Notes under the pieces: generated by a model
The model's input: the letters and a program-made list of their open reading frames with translations, nothing else
Database searches by the model: none
What the model was told of the DNA's origin: nothing
Part shown: positions 1-8,398 of the stretch, piece by piece
How positions within the stretch are numbered: the first letter of the stretch is position 1
How the letters are laid out: every line of letters begins with the position of its first letter
Assembly (NCBI GenBank): GCA_949948825.1
Contig: CATLIJ010000002.1
Span: forward strand, 1-37,353
From: an uncultured Clostridiaceae bacterium
Lineage (GTDB): Bacteria; Bacillota; Clostridia; Lachnospirales; Lachnospiraceae
DNA: 37,353 bases
Reading direction: 5' to 3'
Program-made: the position numbers and the translations under genes

Positions 1-323
1 AGCTGACGCCTCTCCACACTCATAGTCTCCGGCATCACAATAATAATCCGGTATCCTCTTGCTGCTGCCATCAAAGCCAGCCCAATCCCCGTATTTCCAG
101 AAGTGGGTTCAATAATCACAGATCCCTGCTTTAAAATCCCCCTCGCCTCCGCATCCTCCACCATGGCCTTAGCCACCCTATCCTTCACTGACCCGGCAGG
201 ATTCAGATATTCCAGCTTTGCCAACACACGTGCCTTCAGCCTATATTCCTTCTCCAGATGGGTCATTTCCAGCAAAGGCGTCCTTCCGATTAACTGCTCT
301 GCCGAAGTGTAAATTTTGCTCAT
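1..323 (-). CDS. cysK: Cysteine synthase A, N-terminal part (runs off the window edge)
   Basis: Minus-strand translation [20 protein letters not shown]...[26 protein letters not shown]...[25 protein letters not shown]-lysine motif SVKDR and SGNTG motif; upstream GGAGG-like RBS. Confidence 0.93.
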   Translation of the reverse strand, partial: MSKIYTSAEQLIGRTPLLEMTHLEKEYRLKARVLAKLEYLNPAGSVKDRVAKAMVEDAEARGILKQGSVIIEPTSGNTGIGLALMAAARGYRIIIVMPETMSVERRQ

Positions 324-511
324 AATTTAGTCCCTTCTTTCCTCCGATTCCTTGTGATATTCTTTCTCCGATGCTTATTTCCTACTGGTTTTATCTTAAT
401 TCATATTATTTTAGTATGTTATAAATCATAAACCCTTCCACCAGATTTGTCAACAGATTTTCATTCCCTTAATCACAAAAATAAAATAATCTTTACAATA
501 TATTTTCACTT

Positions 512-558
512 AACAGTATATAACAGTTGACAACAGTAATAAACTGTTATATACTGTT
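512..558 (+). promoter_or_regulatory. Operator-like inverted repeat overlapping a sigma-A promoter of the GntR/ABC operon
   Basis: Perfect 17-bp arms AACAGTATATAACAGTT (512-528) and AACTGTTATATACTGTT (542-558), 13-bp spacer; TTGACA (527-532), 17-bp spacer, TATACT (550-555). Confidence 0.8.
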
Positions 559-577
559 TACAAGAAAGGAGATGCCC

Positions 578-952
578 ATGGATTTAATCATCAACCACTC
601 TTCCATGCAGCCCATTTATGAACAGATCTCAGGACAAATAAAGGAAAAAATCTTAAAAGGAGATCTGAAAGAGGGAGCCAACCTGCCTTCGGTCCGCACC
701 CTTGCCAAAGAACTACGGGTCAGCGCCCTGACAGTAAAGAAATCCTATGACACTTTAGAACAAGAAGGATTTATCATCACAATCCATGGAAAAGGGAGCT
801 TTATTGCCAGTACAGGCCCGGAACAAATGATGGAAGAAAAAAGAAAAGAAATTGAAAACGAATTTGAACATACAATCCGCAAAGCCAAAAGCTGCGGTAT
901 GAATCACAAAGAAATTGATGAACTTTTTCATATTATACTGGAGGATTCCTGA
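578..952 (+). CDS. GntR-family (YtrA-like) transcriptional regulator
   Basis: wHTH: MQPIYEQISGQIKEKILKGDLKEGANLPSVRTLAKELRVSALTVKKSYDTLEQEGFI..GKGSF. ATG at 578 chosen because AAGGAG lies 7 nt upstream; the ORF-track start at 527 lies inside the promoter. Confidence 0.92.
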   Translation: MDLIINHSSMQPIYEQISGQIKEKILKGDLKEGANLPSVRTLAKELRVSALTVKKSYDTLEQEGFIITIHGKGSFIASTGPEQMMEEKRKEIENEFEHTIRKAKSCGMNHKEIDELFHIILEDS

Positions 953-1800
953 TGCTGAAACTAAATAATATAGAAAAACAATATCCCCAATTCCACTTAA
1001 AATGCTCTCTCAAAGTGCCCGAAAACCGCATCACTGCGCTAATCGGACCCAACGGAGCCGGTAAGACCACCACCTTCAAAGCTATTTTAGGGCTGATTCA
1101 TTTAGACAAAGGAGACATTCATATTTTTAATAAGCCAGCCGAAAGACTGACTTCCAAAGACCGGGCCTTGATTGGAGTTGCTTTGTCAGATTCCAACTTC
1201 AGCGGTTATCTGACCATTCAGGATGTGATTTCCATGATCACTCCTCTTTACCCGGAATTTAATAAAGAACAATTTGTAAACAACTGCATGCAATTTAACC
1301 TTCCTCTCAACAAAAAAATCAAAGAATTTTCAACCGGAATGAAGGCAAAATTAAAAATTCTCACAGCTGTCTCACACAATGCAAGGCTATTGATTCTGGA
1401 TAAGCCTACCGCAGGTCTGGACGTGCTGGCACGGCAGGAAATACTGGATATCCTCCGGGAATATATGCTCCCGGGAGACCGCTCTGTATTAATCAGTTCC
1501 CACATATCCAGCGATCTGGAAGAACTTTGCGATGATATTTATTTGATTCATCAGGGACAAATACTTCTATATGAAGAGACTCACACTCTCCTGGACTGTT
1601 ACGGAATCTTAAAAGTCACAGAAGAACAATACAAAACCCTAGACCAAACCTATCTGATTCAGAAAAAGAAGGAATCCTATGGATACAGTCTGCTAACCAG
1701 TCAAAAACAATATTATCAGGAAAATGCACCTGAACTGTCCATAGAAAAATGCACCATTGATGAAATGATTTTAATGATGATTAAGGGAGAATCCATATGA
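952..1800 (+). CDS. ABC transporter ATP-binding protein
   Basis: Walker A GPNGAGKTT, signature-like EFSTGMKAKL, Walker B LLILDKPTAGLD, H-loop SSHIS. Confidence 0.95.
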   Translation: MLKLNNIEKQYPQFHLKCSLKVPENRITALIGPNGAGKTTTFKAILGLIHLDKGDIHIFNKPAERLTSKDRALIGVALSDSNFSGYLTIQDVISMITPLYPEFNKEQFVNNCMQFNLPLNKKIKEFSTGMKAKLKILTAVSHNARLLILDKPTAGLDVLARQEILDILREYMLPGDRSVLISSHISSDLEELCDDIYLIHQGQILLYEETHTLLDCYGILKVTEEQYKTLDQTYLIQKKKESYGYSLLTSQKQYYQENAPELSIEKCTIDEMILMMIKGESI

Positions 1801-2450
1801 AAGGACTGTTGATCAAAGACTTTAAATTACTGAAAAACCAGGGCAAATTTCTCTTTATTATATTTATAATGGCAAATATATTTCTGTTTTTTGAGTCTGG
1901 CAGCTCAGGTTTTATTGCAAGCTATATGACATTTGTCTTTTCCATGTTTGCGCTTAATACCCTCAGCTACGACAGCTATGATAATGGAATGCCATTTTTA
2001 CTTTCCCTTCCCATAACCCGCAAAACCTATGTAACAGAAAAATATATATTTTCCCTGTTTTTATCCATCAGCTCCTGGCTTGTATCCATTTTGCTCCGCC
2101 TGATCTTTTTAACCATACAAACCAGCTTAAAAGAAAATGTCATCTTGTTATATGCAGACCCCATTTACCTGATATTATCCATTGTTTCTCTGTCCATTGC
2201 CATACCCATTCACCTGAAATACGGACAGGAAAAAGGACACATTATTTTCTTTGGAATACTGGGGGCCATATTTCTGACCATTTTCACTGCCATCAGAGTC
2301 GGACTGAACACTCATCTCCTGCACAACCTGATAAACAGGATGATGCATCATACCGGAAGAACCATAATCCTATTATGTATCATTTGTATTTCTATTTTTG
2401 CAATATCCTATATATTGTCCTTACGGATAATGAAACGAAAAGAATTTTAA
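1797..2450 (+). CDS. ABC-2 type permease-like membrane protein
   Basis: Multiple hydrophobic segments; overlaps the ATPase gene by 4 nt (ATGA), same operon. Confidence 0.85.
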   Translation: MKGLLIKDFKLLKNQGKFLFIIFIMANIFLFFESGSSGFIASYMTFVFSMFALNTLSYDSYDNGMPFLLSLPITRKTYVTEKYIFSLFLSISSWLVSILLRLIFLTIQTSLKENVILLYADPIYLILSIVSLSIAIPIHLKYGQEKGHIIFFGILGAIFLTIFTAIRVGLNTHLLHNLINRMMHHTGRTIILLCIICISIFAISYILSLRIMKRKEF

Positions 2451-2486
2451 TGATTATTATACAATAAAATACTTAATTCCTATTTC

Positions 2487-2520
2487 AAAAAAAGGGCCTA
2501 TCGCAAAGATAAGCTCTTTT
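2487..2520. terminator. Bidirectional intrinsic terminator
   Basis: AAAAAGGGCCTATC-gcaaa-GATAAGCTCTTTTT imperfect hairpin with A/T tracts between convergent genes. Confidence 0.7.
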
Positions 2521-3122
2521 TATTGGGTAGCTATGCTCTTTTCATTATCAATAGGCGTGAATAACGGTAGCTTTGATGCTCTTTCCACAAGAAGTCCATA
2601 TAAATTTGCCATAGAGAGTACATTAAAATTATGATATATCTCGGAAAAAAATAAATCCTTATATACACTCATTAAAAAATCATCATCTCCTTCATACAAT
2701 TCTGTTATTCCTAATTCTTTAAAATAAAAAATTGGCTGTTCTATACTGGCAATATCTTCTTCTTTGTAATCCTGCAGAATGGACCCAATTGCCATAAAAA
2801 AGGCCAGTCTCTGTTTAAGATAATATATATCATATTTCTTTTTCATATTATAATTGTAATTAAGAGGCTCAGATTTAATAATTGCATAAGTCAAAACCGA
2901 TGCACGTTTATACCTGCTTAACTTTTTTTGTGTTTCTTTAAAATATGAATCCTTTACAATACATTTAATCGCTTCATAGGTTTTGTGAATCTGTTCAGCC
3001 GCTCCCATTTTTATAGTACAAATTGAGCCTATCTTCCTCTCAATTTGTCCATCAAAAAAAGTAAGTGTGTACCAATTTTCACTCCAAACATTCCAAAATT
3101 CAATAAATTTTTCCGATGTCAT
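2520..3122 (-). CDS. Hypothetical protein, 200 aa
   Basis: Intact ORF with plausible composition; no recognised family. Confidence 0.65.
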   Translation of the reverse strand: MTSEKFIEFWNVWSENWYTLTFFDGQIERKIGSICTIKMGAAEQIHKTYEAIKCIVKDSYFKETQKKLSRYKRASVLTYAIIKSEPLNYNYNMKKKYDIYYLKQRLAFFMAIGSILQDYKEEDIASIEQPIFYFKELGITELYEGDDDFLMSVYKDLFFSEIYHNFNVLSMANLYGLLVERASKLPLFTPIDNEKSIATQ

Positions 3123-3132
3123 TTCAACACTC

Positions 3133-3351
3133 TCACATTCCTATTTTTGTAACATCGATCTTAAAAATTTTTTTGTTATTTAATGAAGTGCCTCTATTAG
3201 AAACCCCATACAACTGCCTGTTCCTTTTTACATATTCCTGTTCCTCACTATTATTATTTAAATTATTATTCCCAATGCCTTCTTTTACATATAAATGCCC
3301 TATGATGTAAAATACAGCAATTATTAATATAATAAGAGCTATCCTCATCAT
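3133..3351 (-). CDS. Hypothetical small membrane-anchored protein, 72 aa
   Basis: N-terminal hydrophobic segment MMRIALIILIIAVFYIIGHLYV; sits between two co-oriented ORFs. Confidence 0.55.
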   Translation of the reverse strand: MMRIALIILIIAVFYIIGHLYVKEGIGNNNLNNNSEEQEYVKRNRQLYGVSNRGTSLNNKKIFKIDVTKIGM

Positions 3352-3358
3352 TTACACC

Positions 3359-3841
3359 TCACTTTACCTCTATACAACTTTCTACAATATCATCAAACGA
3401 CAAATGATGCCTATTATTTTCATGCAATCTATTCTTGCTCTTCTTATAATATGCACAGATTTCAGGTATCGTTATCCCCCCGAAAACAACACAAATACCA
3501 CACGCAAAAATAAAATAATCAAATGATTGCTCACCCAAAAAAGCTACCGATGAATTAAATACAATATCATACAGATATGTAATACTCCCATTTTGGACAA
3601 TATTACTTGTCAATCCAAGAAAAAAGCATATACCACCAGCTATCCCTGCAATTGTCACTAAAATAATAGTATATTTGGTTAGCTGCATTTCTCTTTTCCG
3701 TACCGAATCCACGATCCAAGTACTTGATGTTACAATTACAGGCAACAGCGAAAACATGGTTGCCTCACATGGATATACCAATGTTATAAGCAGACACACC
3801 GCATTTATCACTGCTGCAATTATTTTGATTAAGACTTCCAT
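3359..3841 (-). CDS. Hypothetical multi-spanning membrane protein, 160 aa
   Basis: Several hydrophobic segments; co-oriented with the two downstream ORFs. Confidence 0.6.
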   Translation of the reverse strand: MEVLIKIIAAVINAVCLLITLVYPCEATMFSLLPVIVTSSTWIVDSVRKREMQLTKYTIILVTIAGIAGGICFFLGLTSNIVQNGSITYLYDIVFNSSVAFLGEQSFDYFIFACGICVVFGGITIPEICAYYKKSKNRLHENNRHHLSFDDIVESCIEVK

Positions 3842-3999
3842 TTCGCATCCCCCCAGTTCTTTAAAAATAATTGATTTTTCTCTTTTTGCATATTATGTTA
3901 AAAGGAATATATCATGTTGTCTGCAAGCTCGTTAATTTATTCTATCATAACAATAACCTTTCTACAAGTGTTAAAAATATCTGTTACTGAGCTTTTGTT

Positions 4000-4884
4000 T
4001 CAACTCTCTCCCCCCAGCAACCCCTGATAAACCTCCCTCTTTCCAATCCCCCTATCCTTAGCCACCTGCTTCATAGCCTCCTTTTTCCCCATCCCCTGGC
4101 CAAGATACATTTCCATATGCTCCTCCAAAGAAAGCTCCTCCCAGGATTTCTCCTGCTCCCTCTTTAGATCCGCAATCCTTCTTCCCTCAATTACAATCAC
4201 ACACTCCCCCTTTGGTTCCTCCTTTTGATACCGTTCTAGGGCCTCCCGAAAATTGGTAACAAACACCTCCTCATGCTTTTTCGTAAGCTCTCTGCATATA
4301 GTAATCCTTCTGTCCTCCCCCAATGCCTGCCCCAGCTCCTCAAGAGTCTTAATCATATGATGAGGCGCTTCATATAAAACAATGGTTCTTGTCTCCTCCT
4401 GAAGCTCCCTTATAATCCACTGCCGCTCCTTCTTATCCACTGGCAAAAAAGCCTCAAAACAAAATCTTCTGGTACCAAGACCAGAAAGAGTCAAGGCAGT
4501 CACACATGCAGCAGCTCCCGGCAGAGAAGTCACCTCAATTCCAACTTCATAACACTCTCTCACCAGCTCCTCTCCTGGATCAGAAATTCCCGGCGTGCCT
4601 GCATCTGTCACCAGAGCAACCTTCCTTCCCTTTAACATTTGGTCCACCAGATATTTTCCCTTATCCTTCTTATTAAACTTATGGTAACTGGTCATGGGAG
4701 TATGAATTTCAAAATAATTCAGAAGCTTCATACTGTTTCTGGTATCCTCCGCTGCAATCAAATCCACCTTTTTCAATGTATTCACAACCCGAAACGTAAT
4801 ATCCTCCAGATTACCAATGGGCGTTGCACACAAATATAATTTTCCTAACGCTTTATCCACAATCCTCCTGCCCTCCATCCACAA
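4000..4884 (-). CDS. rsmI: 16S rRNA (cytidine-2'-O-)-methyltransferase RsmI
   Basis: LYLCATPIGNLEDITFRVVNTLKKVDLIAAEDTRNSMKLLNYF...VTDAGTPGISDPGEELV. Confidence 0.96.
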   Translation of the reverse strand: MWMEGRRIVDKALGKLYLCATPIGNLEDITFRVVNTLKKVDLIAAEDTRNSMKLLNYFEIHTPMTSYHKFNKKDKGKYLVDQMLKGRKVALVTDAGTPGISDPGEELVRECYEVGIEVTSLPGAAACVTALTLSGLGTRRFCFEAFLPVDKKERQWIIRELQEETRTIVLYEAPHHMIKTLEELGQALGEDRRITICRELTKKHEEVFVTNFREALERYQKEEPKGECVIVIEGRRIADLKREQEKSWEELSLEEHMEMYLGQGMGKKEAMKQVAKDRGIGKREVYQGLLGGES

Positions 4885-4910
4885 TCACTCTCTGTATTGT
4901 CCCCAACTGC

Positions 4911-5666
4911 TTAATAACCATATACCGTACAAATTTCCTCTGAGTACACTCCAGGCTCCTGAAATACCACAATAGGAGCTTCCACCTCCATCATGGCTCC
5001 TCCTCCCTTCACGGCCTCAATCAATACCATATTCGCATCCTTATCCACAAATGGATGGACCATTTTCATTCTTTTTGGCTCCAGATTATACTTTTTCAAA
5101 ACACAGATAATCTCTGCCAGACGTCTTGGGCGATGTACAAGATAAAATCTTCCTCCTGTCCTCAAAACAAGCCCTGTTTCCCTCACCACATCCTCCCAGG
5201 TACAAAGAATCTCATGGCGGGAAATTGCCTTTACCAGATTGGGATTTTTCATCCCATGCTGATTCACCATATAAGGAGGATTTGATGTAACAACGTCAAA
5301 AGAAGCCCTGCCGAATATCCGGCTGGCTTCCTTAATATCTCCCTGTACAATCCTCACCCGTTCCTCCAGCCCATTGAGCCGTACACTTCTCTCCGCCATC
5401 TCTGCAATGGCCTCCTGAATTTCCAGGCCAGTAAAATGCTTTCCCTTTGTCTTGGCTTCCAGCAAAATCGGAAGAATCCCTGTGCCAGATCCAAGATCCA
5501 GCACACATTCTCCTTCCCTCACCTGGGTAAATCCTGACAAAAGCACTGCATCCATGCCAAAACAAAACCCTTTTTTCTTTTGGATAATCTGGTAATGATT
5601 TCTCTGTAAATCATCCACCCTCTCATCCTCCCCAATCTCCACAGGAACCCTTTGAAAACTACTCAT
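4911..5666 (-). CDS. tRNA1(Val) (adenine-N6)-methyltransferase-like (TrmN6/YabB)
   Basis: SAM motif VLDLGSGTGILPILL, N6-MTase motif NPPY; ricT-trmN6-rsmI gene order. Confidence 0.9.
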   Translation of the reverse strand: MSSFQRVPVEIGEDERVDDLQRNHYQIIQKKKGFCFGMDAVLLSGFTQVREGECVLDLGSGTGILPILLEAKTKGKHFTGLEIQEAIAEMAERSVRLNGLEERVRIVQGDIKEASRIFGRASFDVVTSNPPYMVNQHGMKNPNLVKAISRHEILCTWEDVVRETGLVLRTGGRFYLVHRPRRLAEIICVLKKYNLEPKRMKMVHPFVDKDANMVLIEAVKGGGAMMEVEAPIVVFQEPGVYSEEICTVYGY

Positions 5667-6567
5667 CCAACTTTGATTTCCCCTCTTTTTTCTCCAGTGC
5701 CTCCAGCTTTTTAAGCTCTGCGTCCTCCACCTCTGTCTTTTTCTTTCTCTTTCTCGGCTTAAACCGAAGCTGATCTACCTTATATTCCCGAATCTCCTTC
5801 TCATCATGATTCACCGTAACAATAAGCTTCACCTGCTGGCGCAGCACATTAACACTCTGAACCTCCCCCTTTAATCCATCGTCTGTAGTGACAAAATCTC
5901 CCACATTGGGAAGCTTGCTGTTCAGATATTCATATGTCTCCTCCTCATTTTTCAGGCAGCACATCAGTCTTCCGCACACACCAGAAATTTTAGTAGGATT
6001 CAAAGACAAATTTTGTTCCTTTGCCATTCGGATGGAAACTGGAATAAACTCTGACAAATAAGCATGGCAGCAAAGTTCACGGCCGCAGATTCCCACACCT
6101 CCTACAATTTTAGTCTCATCCCGCACTCCAACCTGACGCAATTCAATTCTGGTCTTAAACACAGACGCCAGATCCTTTACTAACTCTCTGAAATCAATCC
6201 TGCCATCTGCAGTAAAATAAAACAAAATTTTATTGTTATCAAAAGTATATTCCACATCAATCAGCTTCATCTCAAGGCCATGCTTCTGAATCTTCTCCTG
6301 ACAGATCACAAAAGCCTCCTTTTCTTTTCTCCGGTTATTTTCTTCCTTTCCCCGGTCCTCCTCGGTTGCCAATCGAATTACGGATTTCAACGGCTGAATT
6401 ACCTTGCTGTCCTCTACCTCCCGGTTTCCCAGCACCACATATCCATATTCTATCCCTCTGGCTGTCTCCACAATCACATGGTCTCCGCTGTTAATCTCCA
6501 TATCTCCCGGCCCAAAATAGTAGACCTTTCCGCCAGTTCGAAACCTTACGCCAATCACTGTCACCAT
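5659..6567 (-). CDS. ricT: PSP1-domain protein RicT (YaaT)
   Basis: GVRFRTGGKVYYFGPGD...RIELRQVGVRDETKIVGGVGICGRELCCHAYL...PTKISGVCGRLMCCL cysteine motifs. Confidence 0.95.
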   Translation of the reverse strand: MVTVIGVRFRTGGKVYYFGPGDMEINSGDHVIVETARGIEYGYVVLGNREVEDSKVIQPLKSVIRLATEEDRGKEENNRRKEKEAFVICQEKIQKHGLEMKLIDVEYTFDNNKILFYFTADGRIDFRELVKDLASVFKTRIELRQVGVRDETKIVGGVGICGRELCCHAYLSEFIPVSIRMAKEQNLSLNPTKISGVCGRLMCCLKNEEETYEYLNSKLPNVGDFVTTDDGLKGEVQSVNVLRQQVKLIVTVNHDEKEIREYKVDQLRFKPRKRKKKTEVEDAELKKLEALEKKEGKSKLDE

Positions 6568-6590
6568 ATAATCAGTTCTCCCTTATCCTT

Positions 6591-7595
6591 TTAATGATTA
6601 TTTCTTCCCAAATCTTTCATTGACAAAAGCATCAGCTCCATAACCAGTTCCATATTCACATTGGAATGCAGACGCATTCGTGTTCTGGTAATAGAATCTA
6701 AAATTCTTTCCAAACCATCATAAGCAGCCAGATTACTGACCTCACTTATAGAGTTACATTCATCCTTAAAAATCAGCAAACTCTCATCTTTTGTAACTTT
6801 ATAAAGCAGAACATCCCGATACCACATTTGTATAAAATCAAGACACTCCTCAATATCCAGCTTGTCCTCTTTTAACATACGGATAAAATCAAGAATCTCA
6901 GAAATATCCATACAGTGAATCTTTTTCAGCACTTTTAAAATTTCCTGAATCATAACCTGAAAATCTTCTGAATCTGAAATAGAAATCGCCTTGCCAAGAT
7001 TCCCCCTTGCAAATGCCACATAAATATCTGCATCCGGCCCGCTTACCTGTCTCTTTTCTGTCAGATAAGCTCTCACCATCTCATCCTTCAGCGGCTTCAC
7101 CTTTAACTGGACACATCGGGAAAGTATGGTTGGCAAAAAAGCCTCCTGACTGGTAGTCAATAAAATCAAAACTGCATAAGAAGGCGGTTCCTCAATGGTT
7201 TTTAAAAGCGCATTCTGAGCCTGTACTGTCATCTTTTCCGCTTCATCCACAATATAAATTTTATATGGACTGCTGTAAGGCATAATAAATATCGTATCAT
7301 AAATCTGCTTCCGTATATCCTCCACTCCTATACTGGAAGGCTTTTCATGAGTCACATAAATCAGATCCGGGTGATTGCCGCTTAACACCTGCTTACAGGC
7401 ATGACAAGCCATACATCCTTCCCCTCTGTTCTCCTCACATAACAATGACAATGCAAACGCACGGGCAAGAGATTTCTTTCCCATTCCCGCCTCTCCGTTA
7501 AAAATATACGCATGAGAGACCATCCCCGTCTGCACCGCTTTCTGCAGATGTCCCTTAATTGAATCATGTCCAAGAATATCCTTAAAACCCGGCAT
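6591..7595 (-). CDS. holB: DNA polymerase III subunit delta'
   Basis: MPGFKDILGHDSIKGHLQKAVQ..SHAYIFNGEAGMGKKSLARAFA...IVDEAEKMTVQAQNALLKTIEEPP...SRCVQLKV. ATG at 7595 preferred (AAAGGAG upstream) over the ORF-track start at 7637. Confidence 0.95.
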   Translation of the reverse strand: MPGFKDILGHDSIKGHLQKAVQTGMVSHAYIFNGEAGMGKKSLARAFALSLLCEENRGEGCMACHACKQVLSGNHPDLIYVTHEKPSSIGVEDIRKQIYDTIFIMPYSSPYKIYIVDEAEKMTVQAQNALLKTIEEPPSYAVLILLTTSQEAFLPTILSRCVQLKVKPLKDEMVRAYLTEKRQVSGPDADIYVAFARGNLGKAISISDSEDFQVMIQEILKVLKKIHCMDISEILDFIRMLKEDKLDIEECLDFIQMWYRDVLLYKVTKDESLLIFKDECNSISEVSNLAAYDGLERILDSITRTRMRLHSNVNMELVMELMLLSMKDLGRNNH

Positions 7596-7713
7596 GTCAA
7601 CTCCTTTCATACACAAAAAAGTATAACATAAAATCAAACATCTGTATAGAAAAATCCATTTCCAACAGCTCCATTTATCCCTGCTGCCAAACCGTCAGGA
7701 ATATCTTCTTTGT

Positions 7714-8304
7714 CTATCCCATTTCTCTGTTTTCCAAAATCACTTTCTTAATACTTTCCACACAGCAATCCAGACTCTGATTTTCAAACATTCTGAAAAT
7801 TCCAGATTTCCTTAAATTTTTCTCCGAAAAATCCTCCTCATCTGCTAAAAATCTCCTGCACATTTCCACATAATCCGGTTCTCTTTGCTGGCGCTCTCTC
7901 ATAAGAGCACGCTCCAAACGAACACCAGTTTCTACGACAATATAAATTGGCAGCACAATATCACCAAAATATCCCTTGATTTTCTCATATGACTCCAATG
8001 TCCCAATAGCCAGATAATCCTCTTTTCCCCTTCCGAATTTTCCATCATCTACAGTAGCATAGCTCCACAAGCCTGCAGCTGTATGATAAATCCGTCTCTC
8101 AATCACCTTCCCCTTTTTCTGAAACTCATCTAACTCCCTCTCTGTAATAAAATAATATTCAATCCCCTGCTTCTCCCCATCCCTCATAGGCCGGGTCGTA
8201 TAAAGCAAAACCGGACAAAGCCCCGGACATTCTCCCAACAGTCTTTTATAAATCGTATCCTTTCCTGACGCGCTTTTTCCCATCAAATAGAATATTTTTC
8301 CCAT
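7714..8304 (-). CDS. Guanylate-kinase-like P-loop protein
   Basis: P-loop GKSASGKDT; YTTRPMRDGEKQGIEYYFITERELDEF resembles the GMP-binding region of guanylate kinases. Confidence 0.8.
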   Translation of the reverse strand: MGKIFYLMGKSASGKDTIYKRLLGECPGLCPVLLYTTRPMRDGEKQGIEYYFITERELDEFQKKGKVIERRIYHTAAGLWSYATVDDGKFGRGKEDYLAIGTLESYEKIKGYFGDIVLPIYIVVETGVRLERALMRERQQREPDYVEMCRRFLADEEDFSEKNLRKSGIFRMFENQSLDCCVESIKKVILENREMG

Positions 8305-8398
8305 TTTATATTCCTGATTCCCTTCCTTTTTCCTTCACCCTTTGATGACCATTTCTTCCCATTGACCAAGCTTATCTCTTATCCATTCCGATATTTCC

